Shown in pieces: positions 9,025 to 19,099 of a DNA stretch of 64,000 nucleotides. Below the pieces are notes generated by a model. The model ran no database searches and was not told where the DNA came from. It was given only the letters and a program-made list of their open reading frames with translations. Both the position numbers and the translations under genes were made by a program. Location: positions 248,001 through 312,000 of the forward strand of contig NZ_JAEFCA010000005.1 in assembly GCF_016405855.1 (NCBI RefSeq). Direction: 5' to 3'. Every line of letters starts with the position of its first letter. Positions within the stretch are counted from its first letter, which is position 1. Origin of the DNA: Flavobacterium sp. IB48. GTDB lineage: Bacteria > Bacteroidota > Bacteroidia > Flavobacteriales > Flavobacteriaceae.

Positions 9025-10449
9025 TTACCATTCGTCTGTTCTAAACGAAGAAACCGGTAAACCTCCAGCACTAAACAATTCCGCTTTAGCGAAATCCTTC
9101 CATAAATATCTTACTGCAACAGGATTCTTTACTTTATCAGAAGTCAGAACCACAGATTTTCTTCTTACCACAGTTTTCGATGGATAAAAAACTTTGTCTG
9201 CTCCTGCAATTTCAAAACCTAAAACTTCTTTATCGTACGATGTAATTCCGTTAGCAACATCATCAAAAGAAATTGTTACAGCACCATCTTTTATTTCCAT
9301 TGATTTGTATTTCGGACTTTCGAATTCGAAACCTTCAATACCGTACGTTCTTGCTAAAGCCTGAAAAGCCAATCGATTTCCACCTTTTTCCTTGTCCATT
9401 GGGTGAATGTTGTTTTCTTCCCCAACATCCATTAAAACCGCCATTGCTGAATTCGGAATTTCCTTTGAAGCCTTAAACTGCGCTTCTCTCAAATAAGCTG
9501 AATTGTATTTTTCCAAATAATCTTTTGGATGAAATGAAGCATAATTAAATGGTGCGATCTGGGCGAAATAAAAAGGGAAATCGCCTTGATTCCACATCGT
9601 TCTCCAACTGCTGACCATTCTCTTCATTAAAGCGGTATATTCAGAAGCTCTTTCGTAATTCGACTCGCCCTGATACCAAATACAGCCTTTGATTCCGTAA
9701 CCAATTACAGGCGAAAGCATTCCGTTAAATAAAGTCGTCGGAACACGGTTTGGATCTTTTGCCAATTCTTCTTTTTTGGTCGGAATTTTAGCACTCGCAA
9801 AATCTTTCAGCATTTCCTGATTCATCCACGCTTCCATACTCGAACCGCCGTAAGAAACATGAATCAATCCCACAGGAACATTTAAAACTTCCTGCAAAAG
9901 CGATCCAAAATACCAAGCCGTTGCACTAAAATTGGATGTTAATTTTGGAGAAGCTTCTTCCCATTTTCCTTCAAAATCCTGCAAAGGTTCTAAAACCGTA
10001 GCACGAGGAATGGTGATTAATCGGATGTTTTTATTGGTTGATCTTACGATAATTTCGTTTCCGTTTTTAACAGGCTGTCCTTGAAATCCTTTCAACGGCA
10101 TTTCCATATTCGATTGTCCTGAACAAAGCCAAACTTCTCCCAACAAAACATTTTTGATGGTTACTTTTTCGTTTCCTTCTGAAACTTCGATTGTGTAAGG
10201 TCCTCCAAAAGAAACCGTTTTTAATTCTGTTTTCCATTTACCAGAATTGTCTGCTTTTACCTTATAAGTTTTAGAATCCCATGAAGTTTTGATTACGATG
10301 TTGGCGTTCTTTTCTGCCCAACCCCAAATTGGTGCGTTAGATTTTTGCTGTAGCATCATGTTATCAGAGAACAATGCTGGCAATTTGATTTTGGCATTGA
10401 TTTGAAGAGTTGCTAAAATCGTTAATAATGCAATAATTGATTTTTTCAT
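9025..10449 (-). CDS. SGNH acetylesterase (sialate O-acetylesterase family)
   Basis: The 474-residue protein has a signal peptide ending near INA and belongs to the DUF303/SASA esterases (CE20 and relatives). The catalytic serine is Ser113 in CSGQSNME, the oxyanion block is GCIWYQGESN, and the likely catalytic His349 is in NIHP. Family members remove acetyl groups from sialic acids or from plant glycans such as xyloglucan and pectin. In this neighbourhood a pectin or rhamnogalacturonan acetylesterase is the sensible reading. It sits between the GH106 and DUF5703-like genes. A sialic acid role is unlikely, as no sialidase or sialic acid catabolic gene is present. Confidence 0.82.
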   Translation of the reverse strand: MKKSIIALLTILATLQINAKIKLPALFSDNMMLQQKSNAPIWGWAEKNANIVIKTSWDSKTYKVKADNSGKWKTELKTVSFGGPYTIEVSEGNEKVTIKNVLLGEVWLCSGQSNMEMPLKGFQGQPVKNGNEIIVRSTNKNIRLITIPRATVLEPLQDFEGKWEEASPKLTSNFSATAWYFGSLLQEVLNVPVGLIHVSYGGSSMEAWMNQEMLKDFASAKIPTKKEELAKDPNRVPTTLFNGMLSPVIGYGIKGCIWYQGESNYERASEYTALMKRMVSSWRTMWNQGDFPFYFAQIAPFNYASFHPKDYLEKYNSAYLREAQFKASKEIPNSAMAVLMDVGEENNIHPMDKEKGGNRLAFQALARTYGIEGFEFESPKYKSMEIKDGAVTISFDDVANGITSYDKEVLGFEIAGADKVFYPSKTVVRRKSVVLTSDKVKNPVAVRYLWKDFAKAELFSAGGLPVSSFRTDEW

Positions 10450-10465
10450 TTTTTATTTATTTTTT

Positions 10466-10745
10466 GCCACAGATTAAAAGGATTAGAAGGATTTTTTTCG
10501 CCACGAATTCACGAATTATTTTTCTCAATTCTATCCCCTTTTAATATGTTATTATTCTCTTTTTTAATTGCCTCCAGCTTTAGCTGGAGGGGTATCAAAT
10601 GTTTATTTTCAATGGGCTTTAGCCAAACTAACTTTTTGGCTAAAGCCCTATTGTGTATTCTTCTTAACATCCAGCTAAAGCTGGAGGCAACCAACTTCTT
10701 TCCTTGTTAAAAAAATAATCCTTTTTAATCCTTTTAATCTGTGGC
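10466..10745. repeat. Nested repeats: GCCACAGATTAAAAGGATT arms around a CCTCCAGCTTTAGCTGGAGG element
   Basis: GCCACAGATTAAAAGGATT at 10466-10484 is matched exactly by its reverse complement at 10727-10745. Between them lies a 123-base palindromic element (10568-10690) with termini TTGCCTCCAGCTTTAGCTGG and inner words GGGCTTTAGCCAAA / TTTGGCTAAAGCCC. Related copies of the inner element are at 25858-25984 and 47046-47174. The stretch of about 300 bases holds no convincing gene. Confidence 0.8.
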
Positions 10746-10751
10746 TAACTT

Positions 10752-13700
10752 TTATTTTTCTTTTACAATACTTACTGGCCCAAGTAATCCCGCTTTTAAC
10801 AACGGTTCTCCTTCTAATCTAAATGGCGCTGTTGTCCACGTTAATCTTTCTTCTTTTGGCAATTTTTGATCGCCAATTAATCTATTTGCCCAAGTATTTG
10901 TAATTTTTATTTCTATCGTGTTTTTTCCTTTTTGCAAAGCTTTTGAAATATCTGTTTTGAAAGGAAAAGTCCAAAGCGTTCCGCAATCTTTTCCATTGAT
11001 TTTGATTTCGGCAATATTTGAGATTTCACCTAAATCTAACCAGGTTTTATTGGTGTCTTTTCCCTTCCAAATAAATTCTTTTTTATAAACTACAGTCCCT
11101 GAATAATACTTAATTTGATCATTTTCAGAAGTACTCCAGTCGAAAAGTTTATTCGTTTTTATAGCTTCTCTCGGCCCTTTAAAAGCTGAATCAAATTGCA
11201 ATTCCCAGTTTTCATCTAAAGTCTGAACTTTTTCAAATTCAGATGATTTTCCTTGCGCTAAAACTTCTTTTGTTTCATCCTTAAAAATCACAAAGCCAGA
11301 TTCGTTCGCATCTAAACTTATCGAAACAATTGTTCTTCCGTTTTCTATTTTCCAATTGGCTAAAGCTGAAGTTTGATCTGTTACGGGATTGTACCAAACA
11401 GGAATTTTTCCAGCTATTCTGAAAGAAGCATCGAATGTTCTTCTTTCTCCTTTTTGATTGGAAATGAAATAAATATCTTCGGTATCTGATTTACGATGCG
11501 CCCAAGCTAATGTTTCTGAATCAGCTCTGTTTAAATTGGGAAAATAAACGTCTTGTGTGATTCCGATGGAAGCAAAATCATTTCCTAAATACGGTAATTT
11601 AATAACTGTACCTTTTCCTATTTTCCATGTTGATGAATTGGAATTATTCCAGATTTCATCAATTATATTTTCCCATTTCTTTTGATCTATTTCTGATTGA
11701 ATTCCTGGCTGAAGGTTTGGTTTTTTATTCACAAAAATCGTTGCTCCATCTTTTAGTAATTCGAGGATTTTTTCGGCGGAAGCCAAAGAAAGCATCTTAT
11801 TTGGTGCCATTTTATGACTTCCTGGGAAGAATAAAGCTCCATATTCAATTCCGCCTTCAAATGAAATTTTTCCGTTTACCACTTTCGCACGATTAATTAA
11901 AACATCGGCATTAAATGAATCATATTGGTAACCATTTAGCGGGTTAATCCATTGTGATAAATCAGTTATGTTTTTAGAATAGGTCACTTCTTTGGGCATT
12001 TTTGCCGTTGGCTGACTTTCATTTTCTAAACGGATTTTCTCGCTTTCTAACCTTTCTTTTCCAAACACATTGGGCATAAAAGGCACTAAACGATCTGGAA
12101 CAAAAGAACGAGAAGGAAAATCTTCTCCAATAAAAACAGCCAAATCAATTACAGGTTTTCCTTTTTGTAACTGAAACTGCACTCTTTGACAATAATCAAA
12201 CCACGCTTTTCCGGGTTTCCACCATGTTTGATCTCTTTGGAAAAAAGTTCCAATATCATCTAAAGTCATTCCGGGTTTTCTGTCCGTCCACGGATTATGT
12301 ACAAAAACATGATAGAACAAACGGTTAATTCCTAAAGCATAATTTCTGTCAGCCGTTGTTTTTAGATTTCCAGGATGTTCGTCCCAATCCATTCGCAGAG
12401 CCGTAAAAGATTCCGCCTGAATAATGTCTTTTCCGTAAATATGTCCACCCGAAATGGCATCGACCATATCAAAAGGTTTATCGTGTGTGGGGCTTTTAAG
12501 CCAAAATTCTCCACTTGGATAATCGACATATTTATAATGAAGCAAGGCATCGCTTGTTACAACCGGCGCTACATTCTCGGCGCTTAATTTTATGTTGTTT
12601 TCTTTGGCGATTTGTGCTACAGTTCCGTAGAAATTATCGGCAACTAAATCGGCAATTGTTTTTCTAATATCGTATAAAACTTTCTCTGAGAAATTGGCAT
12701 TTTCTACTGGAATTCCAGCCATAACTGGCAGATATTCTACAACATCATAACCACGTCTCTTTTTAAATTCAACCTGAAAAACCGAAGACCAGTTTTGGCT
12801 TCCACATTCCCAGCTGTCAAAATGTAGAATTTCCAGCACTTTTGAAGCCAATTCAGGACCAGCCGAACGAACGGCTTCTCCAAACCAATGGTCTAACTGA
12901 AAACGAATTAATTCGGGATTAAATTTGTCTACTTCCAGTCCTTTTCCTGCTCCGCCAGTTGCATTTTCATGTCCTGTAGAAGTATGTCCCATTCGGAGAA
13001 TTTTCCATTTTCCTTTTGGCGCTTTCCAATTGAGATTTCCATCAGCATCAACAAAATTGGAGATATTAATGATTTCTAATTTTTTGAATGCATCAGAATT
13101 CGGAATTTCTTTTTCTGTAGTTTGCGGAGTCAAGCGCCAAATTGCTCCTGATTTTCCTTCGTAATTATTAATCAGCGATTGATTCGAAAGTGTAATTTTA
13201 CTCACTTTTAAATTCTGTTTCCATTTTGCAAAATCCAAATCTTCTGCTCCGGGTTCTGTTCCTTTTGGATCATAAACAAATCGGAAATATTTTGCTGTAA
13301 CTGGCGTAATAGTATGTGTATTCGGGAAATCCATATCCTGCCAGCCGTGACGTGGCGCAATCATTCTTTCGTGGAATCTAAAATTGACTCCGTCATCACT
13401 CACTTCTACAATTAGACGTTGTGCCTGAAAATCTCTTCCTTTGGTTTCTATTACAATAGATTTGCAGGTAAAAGGTTGTGCAAATTCGTATTGAATCCAT
13501 CCTGCATCGGCAAACTTGAAGTTTTCGTCTTTTTTAGGATCAGCCAAAAACGACGCGTCAGTATTGTTTGATGTGGTTACTTTTGGCAGTTGCATCTGCG
13601 AAGTAATTTGGTATTCTTTTATAGGAATCGCAAAAGTGGCAATGTCTTTATAATAATCTTTGTAATGTACTGGAACGGGTAATTTTAGCGCCACTTTTTT

Positions 13701-14141
13701 TCCACCCGAAATTTCAGTTGTTGACCAGACTACTTTTTGCATAGACATTTCTGGTGTAATCCAAGGCCCACCTGCAACGGCAAATCCGTCAGCTCCGTGA
13801 AAAGCAAGTTTTAACCCCAAACGATCTGCTTCTTTAAAAGCCCAATGAATCATATCCCAAAATTCAGGCGTCAACTGTAAAACTGGTGGATCTAGCAACG
13901 GCGGATTTGCTGGCCCTTTAATAGTCATTAAATAAGCTCCCGCAATTCCGGCTTGTTTCATCGCTTCTAAATCGGCTGTGATTCCGGGTTTAGAATACGC
14001 CGATTTCATCCAATACCAATACACCCAAGATCTTGAGGATTCTAGTGTTGGCTGAAAGTTGGTTTCTTTTTTATGGACTTCCTGCGCAGAGACAAAGCTT
14101 GCTAAAAGAAGGACAAAAAAGAGGTGTTTTTTTTGAAGCAT
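10752..14141 (-). CDS. Alpha-L-rhamnosidase, GH106
   Basis: GH106 enzymes release L-rhamnose from rhamnogalacturonan fragments. This 1129-residue protein is full length for the family. It has a signal peptide (VLLLASFVSAQ), then the typical start (WVYWYWMKSAYSKPGITADL), the ITKEGxxAD-like barrel entry, and HFDSWECGSQNWSS in the middle. A C-terminal beta-sandwich ends with TNTWANRLIGDQ, a hallmark of the GH2-type jelly-roll found in GH106. The gene lies between the GH2 galactosidase and the acetylesterase in the leftward block. The released rhamnose may be metabolised by the genes at 34988-38573. No damage is seen. Confidence 0.9.
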   Translation of the reverse strand: MLQKKHLFFVLLLASFVSAQEVHKKETNFQPTLESSRSWVYWYWMKSAYSKPGITADLEAMKQAGIAGAYLMTIKGPANPPLLDPPVLQLTPEFWDMIHWAFKEADRLGLKLAFHGADGFAVAGGPWITPEMSMQKVVWSTTEISGGKKVALKLPVPVHYKDYYKDIATFAIPIKEYQITSQMQLPKVTTSNNTDASFLADPKKDENFKFADAGWIQYEFAQPFTCKSIVIETKGRDFQAQRLIVEVSDDGVNFRFHERMIAPRHGWQDMDFPNTHTITPVTAKYFRFVYDPKGTEPGAEDLDFAKWKQNLKVSKITLSNQSLINNYEGKSGAIWRLTPQTTEKEIPNSDAFKKLEIINISNFVDADGNLNWKAPKGKWKILRMGHTSTGHENATGGAGKGLEVDKFNPELIRFQLDHWFGEAVRSAGPELASKVLEILHFDSWECGSQNWSSVFQVEFKKRRGYDVVEYLPVMAGIPVENANFSEKVLYDIRKTIADLVADNFYGTVAQIAKENNIKLSAENVAPVVTSDALLHYKYVDYPSGEFWLKSPTHDKPFDMVDAISGGHIYGKDIIQAESFTALRMDWDEHPGNLKTTADRNYALGINRLFYHVFVHNPWTDRKPGMTLDDIGTFFQRDQTWWKPGKAWFDYCQRVQFQLQKGKPVIDLAVFIGEDFPSRSFVPDRLVPFMPNVFGKERLESEKIRLENESQPTAKMPKEVTYSKNITDLSQWINPLNGYQYDSFNADVLINRAKVVNGKISFEGGIEYGALFFPGSHKMAPNKMLSLASAEKILELLKDGATIFVNKKPNLQPGIQSEIDQKKWENIIDEIWNNSNSSTWKIGKGTVIKLPYLGNDFASIGITQDVYFPNLNRADSETLAWAHRKSDTEDIYFISNQKGERRTFDASFRIAGKIPVWYNPVTDQTSALANWKIENGRTIVSISLDANESGFVIFKDETKEVLAQGKSSEFEKVQTLDENWELQFDSAFKGPREAIKTNKLFDWSTSENDQIKYYSGTVVYKKEFIWKGKDTNKTWLDLGEISNIAEIKINGKDCGTLWTFPFKTDISKALQKGKNTIEIKITNTWANRLIGDQKLPKEERLTWTTAPFRLEGEPLLKAGLLGPVSIVKEK

Positions 14142-14165
14142 TATTCTTTATTTTATTTCGTTTGT

Positions 14166-14197
14166 AAACCGACAGGTTTTTGAAACCTGTCGGGTTT
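14166..14197. repeat. Short palindrome AAACC(C)GACAGGTTT
   Basis: A 32-base near-perfect inverted repeat, AAACCGACAGG then TTTTTGAAA then CCTGTCGGGTTT. Almost identical copies are at 28895-28927 and 36643-36675. The stem plus flanking T-run could terminate or stabilise leftward transcripts. Confidence 0.75.
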
Positions 14198-14212
14198 GAT
14201 ATATCGCATTTT

Positions 14213-14342
14213 TTGTCATTTCGACGAAGGAGACCCGAGCGATAGCGAACAGGCGAAGCAAATCTCCACAAGTAGCCCCGTAACGAAAGTCCAATCTTTG
14301 TGGAGTTTCTTACGAAGATTTCTCCTTCGTCGAAATGACAAA
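14213..14342. repeat. TTGTCATTTCGACGAAGGAG palindromic element, copy 2
   Basis: Its termini match the element at 8854-8957 in inverted orientation, ending in the reverse complement CTCCTTCGTCGAAATGACAA. This copy is the longest (about 130 bases) because of an extra block near the left arm (ACCCGAGCGATAGCGAACAG). It lies between the GH106 and GH2 genes. Confidence 0.8.
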
Positions 14343-14376
14343 CTGTACTTTTTAATTCTTAATTTTTAATTATCAA

Positions 14377-17300
14377 TTAATACTTAAACTTCTTCAAACT
14401 ACTTTCCAATTCATTTTTTGAACCGCTGAAAGGCGTCAAATAAAAACTGTATTCATAATTTCCAGATTTAATCTGATATTGTTCTAATGGCTGTGCTACA
14501 ATCGTCCAGCTATCATTTCCTCCAACTCCCATTTGGATTAAATCGATGTTTACAGTCAAGAATCCTGGATCTTTCAAATCGTATGTATGACCAGATGAAC
14601 TTAAATTTTCTTGTGTATATGGCCAAGCGCTCATGCTTAAAACTTTTGAATCGTTTACTACCAAAAATCCGTTGTTTTTCTGCGGAGTGCTTAATGCCAT
14701 CCATCTTACATCACATCTGTTTCCGTTTTCTTGCGGTTTTGGATAATGTTCGATAAAATCATTTATTGGAAGCGAATATTTCCCAACAAACGAACCAAAA
14801 CTTCTGTCACTGTAATTTTCCAGTTCTCCTTTTCCGTACCATGAAATCTGGTCGAATTTTCTCTGAACGCCCATCTGCATTCCGATTTTTGGAATGTTTG
14901 GCAATTTGTTTGAAGCTTTTAAGCTGTAATCTACTTTTATTAGTCCGTTTGGTAAAATGTTGTAAACTACTTTTACGTTCGCACTGTCTTTTATGACTTC
15001 GTAATTGCTTGTAATTTTGATTTCTGAAGCTGATTTGTCAATTGAAATATTAACCAATTTTGGTTTTGCTTTATACCATTGTTTCAACAACTTTTGCGAT
15101 TTCCATCCACGTTTATCGTTGTCTGTAAGCGGTCTTACGAAGTTTGGTAAAAGCGGTGCAAAAACTTGTTCTTCTCCGTTAAAAATATAAGAACTTAAAG
15201 CTCCGTTTGTTTTTCCAATTGTAATATCAAAAGTTTTTCCTTTGATTTTAAAATCTGAATCTGATTCAGAAACGTTCAGCGTTTCTTTTTTAGATTCTGG
15301 CGAAACAGCCTCTTTCTTTTTCAATATGAACTGATCTTCCGCTACAGCATAACCTTTTGAAGCCCATAATTCATCTTTTGAAAGCTGGAATTCTATATTT
15401 AAAATATATTCGGCATCGGCTTTCATTTTTGGAAGATAAGAACTGATATCTAAAGTTGTTGATTGTCCTGCTTCTACTTTTAACGGTTTTAAAATATGAG
15501 TTTTGATTACGTTTCCATTTTCCAACACTTTTAAAACTGGAATATATCCCTCTAAAGATTTAACAGTTTGACGATTTTTAATTTCTAATTGATTTCCGTT
15601 TAAAGTCGAAATCGCTGGCTGATATACCCATTTATTTTCAAAAATAGATCCTTTTGGTTTTCCGTTAGAATCTACAATTCCTTTGGTGTTGAAGTTTCCA
15701 TCATGGTATTTTTCGCCAAAATCTCCTCCGTGAGCAAAATAATTCTGACCAGATCTTGAATCAAATTTCAAGATTCCCTGATCTTTAAATTCCCAAATAC
15801 AGCCACCGATAACTCTTGGAAGCGAACGGAATTCATCCCATAATTCTTTTAAATTTCCAACTGAATTTCCCATCGCATGAGAATATTCAACGAAAATAAT
15901 CGGACGTGTATCTTTCTTTTGATCTACCAAAAATTTAGGAGTAAAAACGCCCGGATAAAAACGGCTAACCATATCGACATATGAATCATCCTGCGGATTT
16001 TCGAATCGATAAGCGTGATCAATTGTTTTTGGATACCCTGGATCAAGCGGATCAATATATCCGTCTAATTTGGCATTTCCTTGTGCCGGTTCGTAATGTA
16101 CTGGACGTGTAATATCGAAATCATGAACCCAACCCGACATTGCAGCATGATTTGGCCCTTTTCCTCCTTCGTTTCCTAAACTCCACATCACGACCGATGG
16201 ATGGTTTTTATCTCTTTCGACCATTCGGATCATTCTTTCCATATAAGCATTTGTCCAAAGTGGGTCGTTGCTTAATTTACCGCCAATTCCGTGTGTTTCC
16301 TGATTGGCTTCGTCCATGACCATAATTCCGTATTGATCGCATAATTCGTAGAAATAAGGATCATTTGGATAATGGCTCGTACGTATAAAGTTGAAATTAA
16401 ATTTCTTAATTGTGGTAATATCTTGTTTGATATCTTCTCTGGTAACGGCTTTTCCTCTTGTGGGATGATGATCGTGACGGTTTACACCATAAACATATGT
16501 TTCTTTTCCGTTGATGAGCATTTTGCCATTCTCTTTCGAAAATTCAATGGAACGGAAACCAACTTTACAGCTTTTGGCTTCGGTAACGTTTCCGTTTTTA
16601 TCTTTTATGGAGATGACCATCGTGTATAAATTCGGCTCTTCTGAACTCCATTTTTTTGGATTTTTGATGGTTTCCTGAAAGAATCCGAAACGAACATTGT
16701 CCAAACGAGGATAACTTTCGTTGATTAAATCAATCACAGGTCTTTGAAGTGGTTCTTTGAACATAGCCGTATTATTGGCATCATACAACTGAACATTCAT
16801 CGTATAATCTTTGATTTTTGCTCCAGTTAGATTCTCAACTCTTGGACGAAGTTTAAAAATCGCGTCTGTATATTGTTTGTCTAATTTGGTTTGAACAAAG
16901 AAATCCTGAATTCGTAATTTTGGTTCGGCCATAATGAAAACTTCACGCTGGATTCCGCTCATACGCCAATGATCCTGATCTTCTAAATAAGAACCATCAG
17001 TCCAACGAATTACACGAACTGAAACTACATTTTCTCCTGCTTTTAAATATGGTGTAATATCAAATTCTGATGGCAGAAAACTGTCTTCTCCATAACCTAA
17101 AAATTCTCCGTTAAGCCAAACTTCAAAACCTGAACTTACGGCTCCAAAATGTAAAGTCACGGTCATATCTTTCCAATTTTCAGGAACCGTAAAACTGCGT
17201 TGGTAAGAACCAACTCCGTTATAATCTTTAGGAATATAAGGCGGATTTATTGGTCGAAATGGATAAACGGCACTCTTGTAAATTGGATTATCATAACCTT

Positions 17301-17697
17301 TCATTTCCCAGTTTGAAGGCACTTCGATTTTATCCCAGCCTGAAACAGTATTTTTATAGAAATCTTTTGAAGCTTCTTTTAGATTTACAGCATATTTAAA
17401 ATTCCAATCGCCGTTTAGCATTTGGATTCGGCTTTTGGTTCTGTCGCCTTTTAGAGCGTCTTCTACACTTGTATACGAATAAGCAGTTGCTCTTGATGGC
17501 TGTCTATTGATACTCGTTATCGTTGGATCTTCCCACGGAGCAAATTCGTATTTTTTATGCAATTCTGGGATTCCCGCTGGTTCTCCTGTTACGGATTGTG
17601 CCTGCGTGTAAGTTGTGAATAGTAAAATTACAGTCAAAAAGTCAAACGCCGAAAGTCGAAAGTTGAAAAATTGCTGAATATGATTTGGTTTAAACAT
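14377..17697 (-). CDS. Beta-galactosidase, GH2 (LacZ type), secreted
   Basis: The 1106-residue protein has the full LacZ-type arrangement: sugar-binding jelly-roll (about 60-260), immunoglobulin-like domain (270-385), TIM barrel (390-690) and C-terminal beta-gal small chain (about 840-1100). The acid/base is Glu510 in SLGNEGG and the nucleophile is Glu604 in FVEYSHAMGN. The substrate is probably beta-galactan or arabinogalactan side chains of rhamnogalacturonan I. The N-terminus is odd: about 18 residues, encoded by a GCCGAAAGTCGAAAGTTGAA-type stretch, precede the hydrophobic signal core. This suggests a repeat was inserted at the start and provides the present first codons. Confidence 0.9.
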   Translation of the reverse strand: MFKPNHIQQFFNFRLSAFDFLTVILLFTTYTQAQSVTGEPAGIPELHKKYEFAPWEDPTITSINRQPSRATAYSYTSVEDALKGDRTKSRIQMLNGDWNFKYAVNLKEASKDFYKNTVSGWDKIEVPSNWEMKGYDNPIYKSAVYPFRPINPPYIPKDYNGVGSYQRSFTVPENWKDMTVTLHFGAVSSGFEVWLNGEFLGYGEDSFLPSEFDITPYLKAGENVVSVRVIRWTDGSYLEDQDHWRMSGIQREVFIMAEPKLRIQDFFVQTKLDKQYTDAIFKLRPRVENLTGAKIKDYTMNVQLYDANNTAMFKEPLQRPVIDLINESYPRLDNVRFGFFQETIKNPKKWSSEEPNLYTMVISIKDKNGNVTEAKSCKVGFRSIEFSKENGKMLINGKETYVYGVNRHDHHPTRGKAVTREDIKQDITTIKKFNFNFIRTSHYPNDPYFYELCDQYGIMVMDEANQETHGIGGKLSNDPLWTNAYMERMIRMVERDKNHPSVVMWSLGNEGGKGPNHAAMSGWVHDFDITRPVHYEPAQGNAKLDGYIDPLDPGYPKTIDHAYRFENPQDDSYVDMVSRFYPGVFTPKFLVDQKKDTRPIIFVEYSHAMGNSVGNLKELWDEFRSLPRVIGGCIWEFKDQGILKFDSRSGQNYFAHGGDFGEKYHDGNFNTKGIVDSNGKPKGSIFENKWVYQPAISTLNGNQLEIKNRQTVKSLEGYIPVLKVLENGNVIKTHILKPLKVEAGQSTTLDISSYLPKMKADAEYILNIEFQLSKDELWASKGYAVAEDQFILKKKEAVSPESKKETLNVSESDSDFKIKGKTFDITIGKTNGALSSYIFNGEEQVFAPLLPNFVRPLTDNDKRGWKSQKLLKQWYKAKPKLVNISIDKSASEIKITSNYEVIKDSANVKVVYNILPNGLIKVDYSLKASNKLPNIPKIGMQMGVQRKFDQISWYGKGELENYSDRSFGSFVGKYSLPINDFIEHYPKPQENGNRCDVRWMALSTPQKNNGFLVVNDSKVLSMSAWPYTQENLSSSGHTYDLKDPGFLTVNIDLIQMGVGGNDSWTIVAQPLEQYQIKSGNYEYSFYLTPFSGSKNELESSLKKFKY

Positions 17698-17716
17698 TAT
17701 TTTATTTTTAGTTTTT

Positions 17717-17822
17717 TTGTCATTTCGACGAAGGAGAAATCTTCGCGCGATATTCTACAAAGATTGGTAATCATCCTGTGCGGAGCTACTTGTGGAGATT
17801 TCTCCTTCGTCGAAATGACAAA
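17717..17822. repeat. TTGTCATTTCGACGAAGGAG palindromic element, copy 3
   Basis: About 106 bases with the same inverted termini as the copies near 8.9, 14.2, 20.8, 23.5 and 34.9 kb. The centre differs between copies. It occupies the gap between the GH2 gene and the lipoprotein beta-propeller gene. Confidence 0.8.
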
Positions 17823-17850
17823 CTAGGTCTTAATACTTAATTCTCTATAC

Positions 17851-18978
17851 TTAATTCTTCTTTGCCTTTTTCTCCGGCGGTGCCACAAAATTCATTTTGC
17901 TTTTTCCTAAATCTTTAGACGTTGCAATGGCTATTCCTCTTTGTTCTGCTTTGTTTACAGCACAATAAAAATGATAGACAACACCATCATGTTTTACCAC
18001 AAATGACTTATGAGCAAACAAATCGTCATATGGTTCTGATGATTTAACTAAATCATCTCCTTTCCAGTCGGTCCAGTTTACTAAATCATTCGAAACTGCA
18101 AAACGGTTAAATGCACCTTGATTCCAACCCGTCCAGAAAGCTCCAAAATAGAACATTACCCAAGTATCATTAATACGCTGAATATAAGCGTCTCCTGAGA
18201 TTCCTTTATGATGGTTTATTAAAGGTTTATCGCCATAACGTTTCCATGTTTTCATGTCGTTTGATACTGCCATAGCAATACGCTCAGCACCTTTTGCAGG
18301 ATTGATACTATCGCCACGAGCATTGTAATACATGATAAAATTGTGTCCTGTAACTTTGTCTTTATCACGAATTACACTGTTTTTATACATCGTACTATTA
18401 TCCCACCATTTGACGTCTTTATCTTTTGGAGTCAAAACCGGATTTTCTAATCTTTGGAATTCGTGTGGTTTTGTCGGCGCTTCTTTTGTGTAAGCCATTC
18501 CTATTGATAAAACACCCGCTTCGTAACCTTTGCTGTCTCCTCCAAAATAACTCATCCAGTATTTGTCATCATATTTTTCCCATTCGTAGCTTCCGCCCCA
18601 AGTTAGATCTTGCAACGAAATATAGCCTGCTTTTTGGTTAACGTCCCAATGTTTTTCATTTTCTGAGAATGACATTACTTTTCCTAGATGTTTCCAATCT
18701 AAAAGATTGTCGCTTTCTGCTAACCAAGTTTCGTAACCCCTTCCGTCATAAATTAAATACGTCATATACCATTTGCCATCTTTTCTAAATACACTCGGGC
18801 AATCCATTTTATACGAGTTGTCGGTAGGAACCATTACCAAACCATATTTATAAGGCGTTTTGATTTCTTCGTAAATCTCCTGCATTACACTATCAGTAAT
18901 TTCTCTTTTCTTGTATTTGGTAGCACAGCTTGTTATGACAAGCGCTGAAATGGCAATTAGTAGATATTTAATTTTCAT
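17851..18978 (-). CDS. Five-bladed beta-propeller lipoprotein, GH43/GH117-like
   Basis: The 375-residue protein has a lipoprotein signal with the acceptor cysteine in ALVITSC (Cys18). The rest repeats the W-ASpD-W pattern of glycosidase beta-propellers: MDCPSVFRKDGKWYMTY, AESDNLLDWKHLG, AVSNDMKTWKRYG, ISGDAYIQRINDTWVMFY. This is typical of clan GH-F/J folds (GH43, GH32, GH117, GH130). An acidic residue in DCPSV and another in ISGDAYI sit where catalytic residues usually are. The family cannot be fixed by eye. Its place next to a second propeller gene and a rhamnosidase points to an exo-enzyme on a pectin side chain, anchored in a membrane. Confidence 0.65.
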   Translation of the reverse strand: MKIKYLLIAISALVITSCATKYKKREITDSVMQEIYEEIKTPYKYGLVMVPTDNSYKMDCPSVFRKDGKWYMTYLIYDGRGYETWLAESDNLLDWKHLGKVMSFSENEKHWDVNQKAGYISLQDLTWGGSYEWEKYDDKYWMSYFGGDSKGYEAGVLSIGMAYTKEAPTKPHEFQRLENPVLTPKDKDVKWWDNSTMYKNSVIRDKDKVTGHNFIMYYNARGDSINPAKGAERIAMAVSNDMKTWKRYGDKPLINHHKGISGDAYIQRINDTWVMFYFGAFWTGWNQGAFNRFAVSNDLVNWTDWKGDDLVKSSEPYDDLFAHKSFVVKHDGVVYHFYCAVNKAEQRGIAIATSKDLGKSKMNFVAPPEKKAKKN

Positions 18979-19017
18979 TTTTTGGTTATATTTTGGTCCG
19001 TGGATTATGCGGATTTT

Positions 19018-19095
19018 ATTTTGTTTCTCTCGCAGATTTTGCAGATTTAGCTGATTTTTTTTATCTACCTGATCTGCAAAATCTGCGGGAAACTT
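19018..19095. repeat. CGCAGATTT-type repeat
   Basis: The words CTCGCAGATTTTGCAGATTT and CTGATCTGCAAAATCTGCGG face each other and can fold into a long hairpin. Relatives are at 3750-3962 and 41285-41390. The element lies between two propeller genes of the same orientation. Confidence 0.65.
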
Positions 19096-19099
19096 TAAT

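Noticed and set aside
10509..10694. Short open frame of 61 codons in the gap between GH106 and the acetylesterase
   Set aside because: It lies entirely in a palindromic repeat element that recurs elsewhere, so the frame is a by-product of the repeat.
14071..14271. Open frame of 66 codons overlapping the GH106 start
   Set aside because: It mixes repeat sequence with the opposite phase of the GH106 gene and shows no protein-like pattern.
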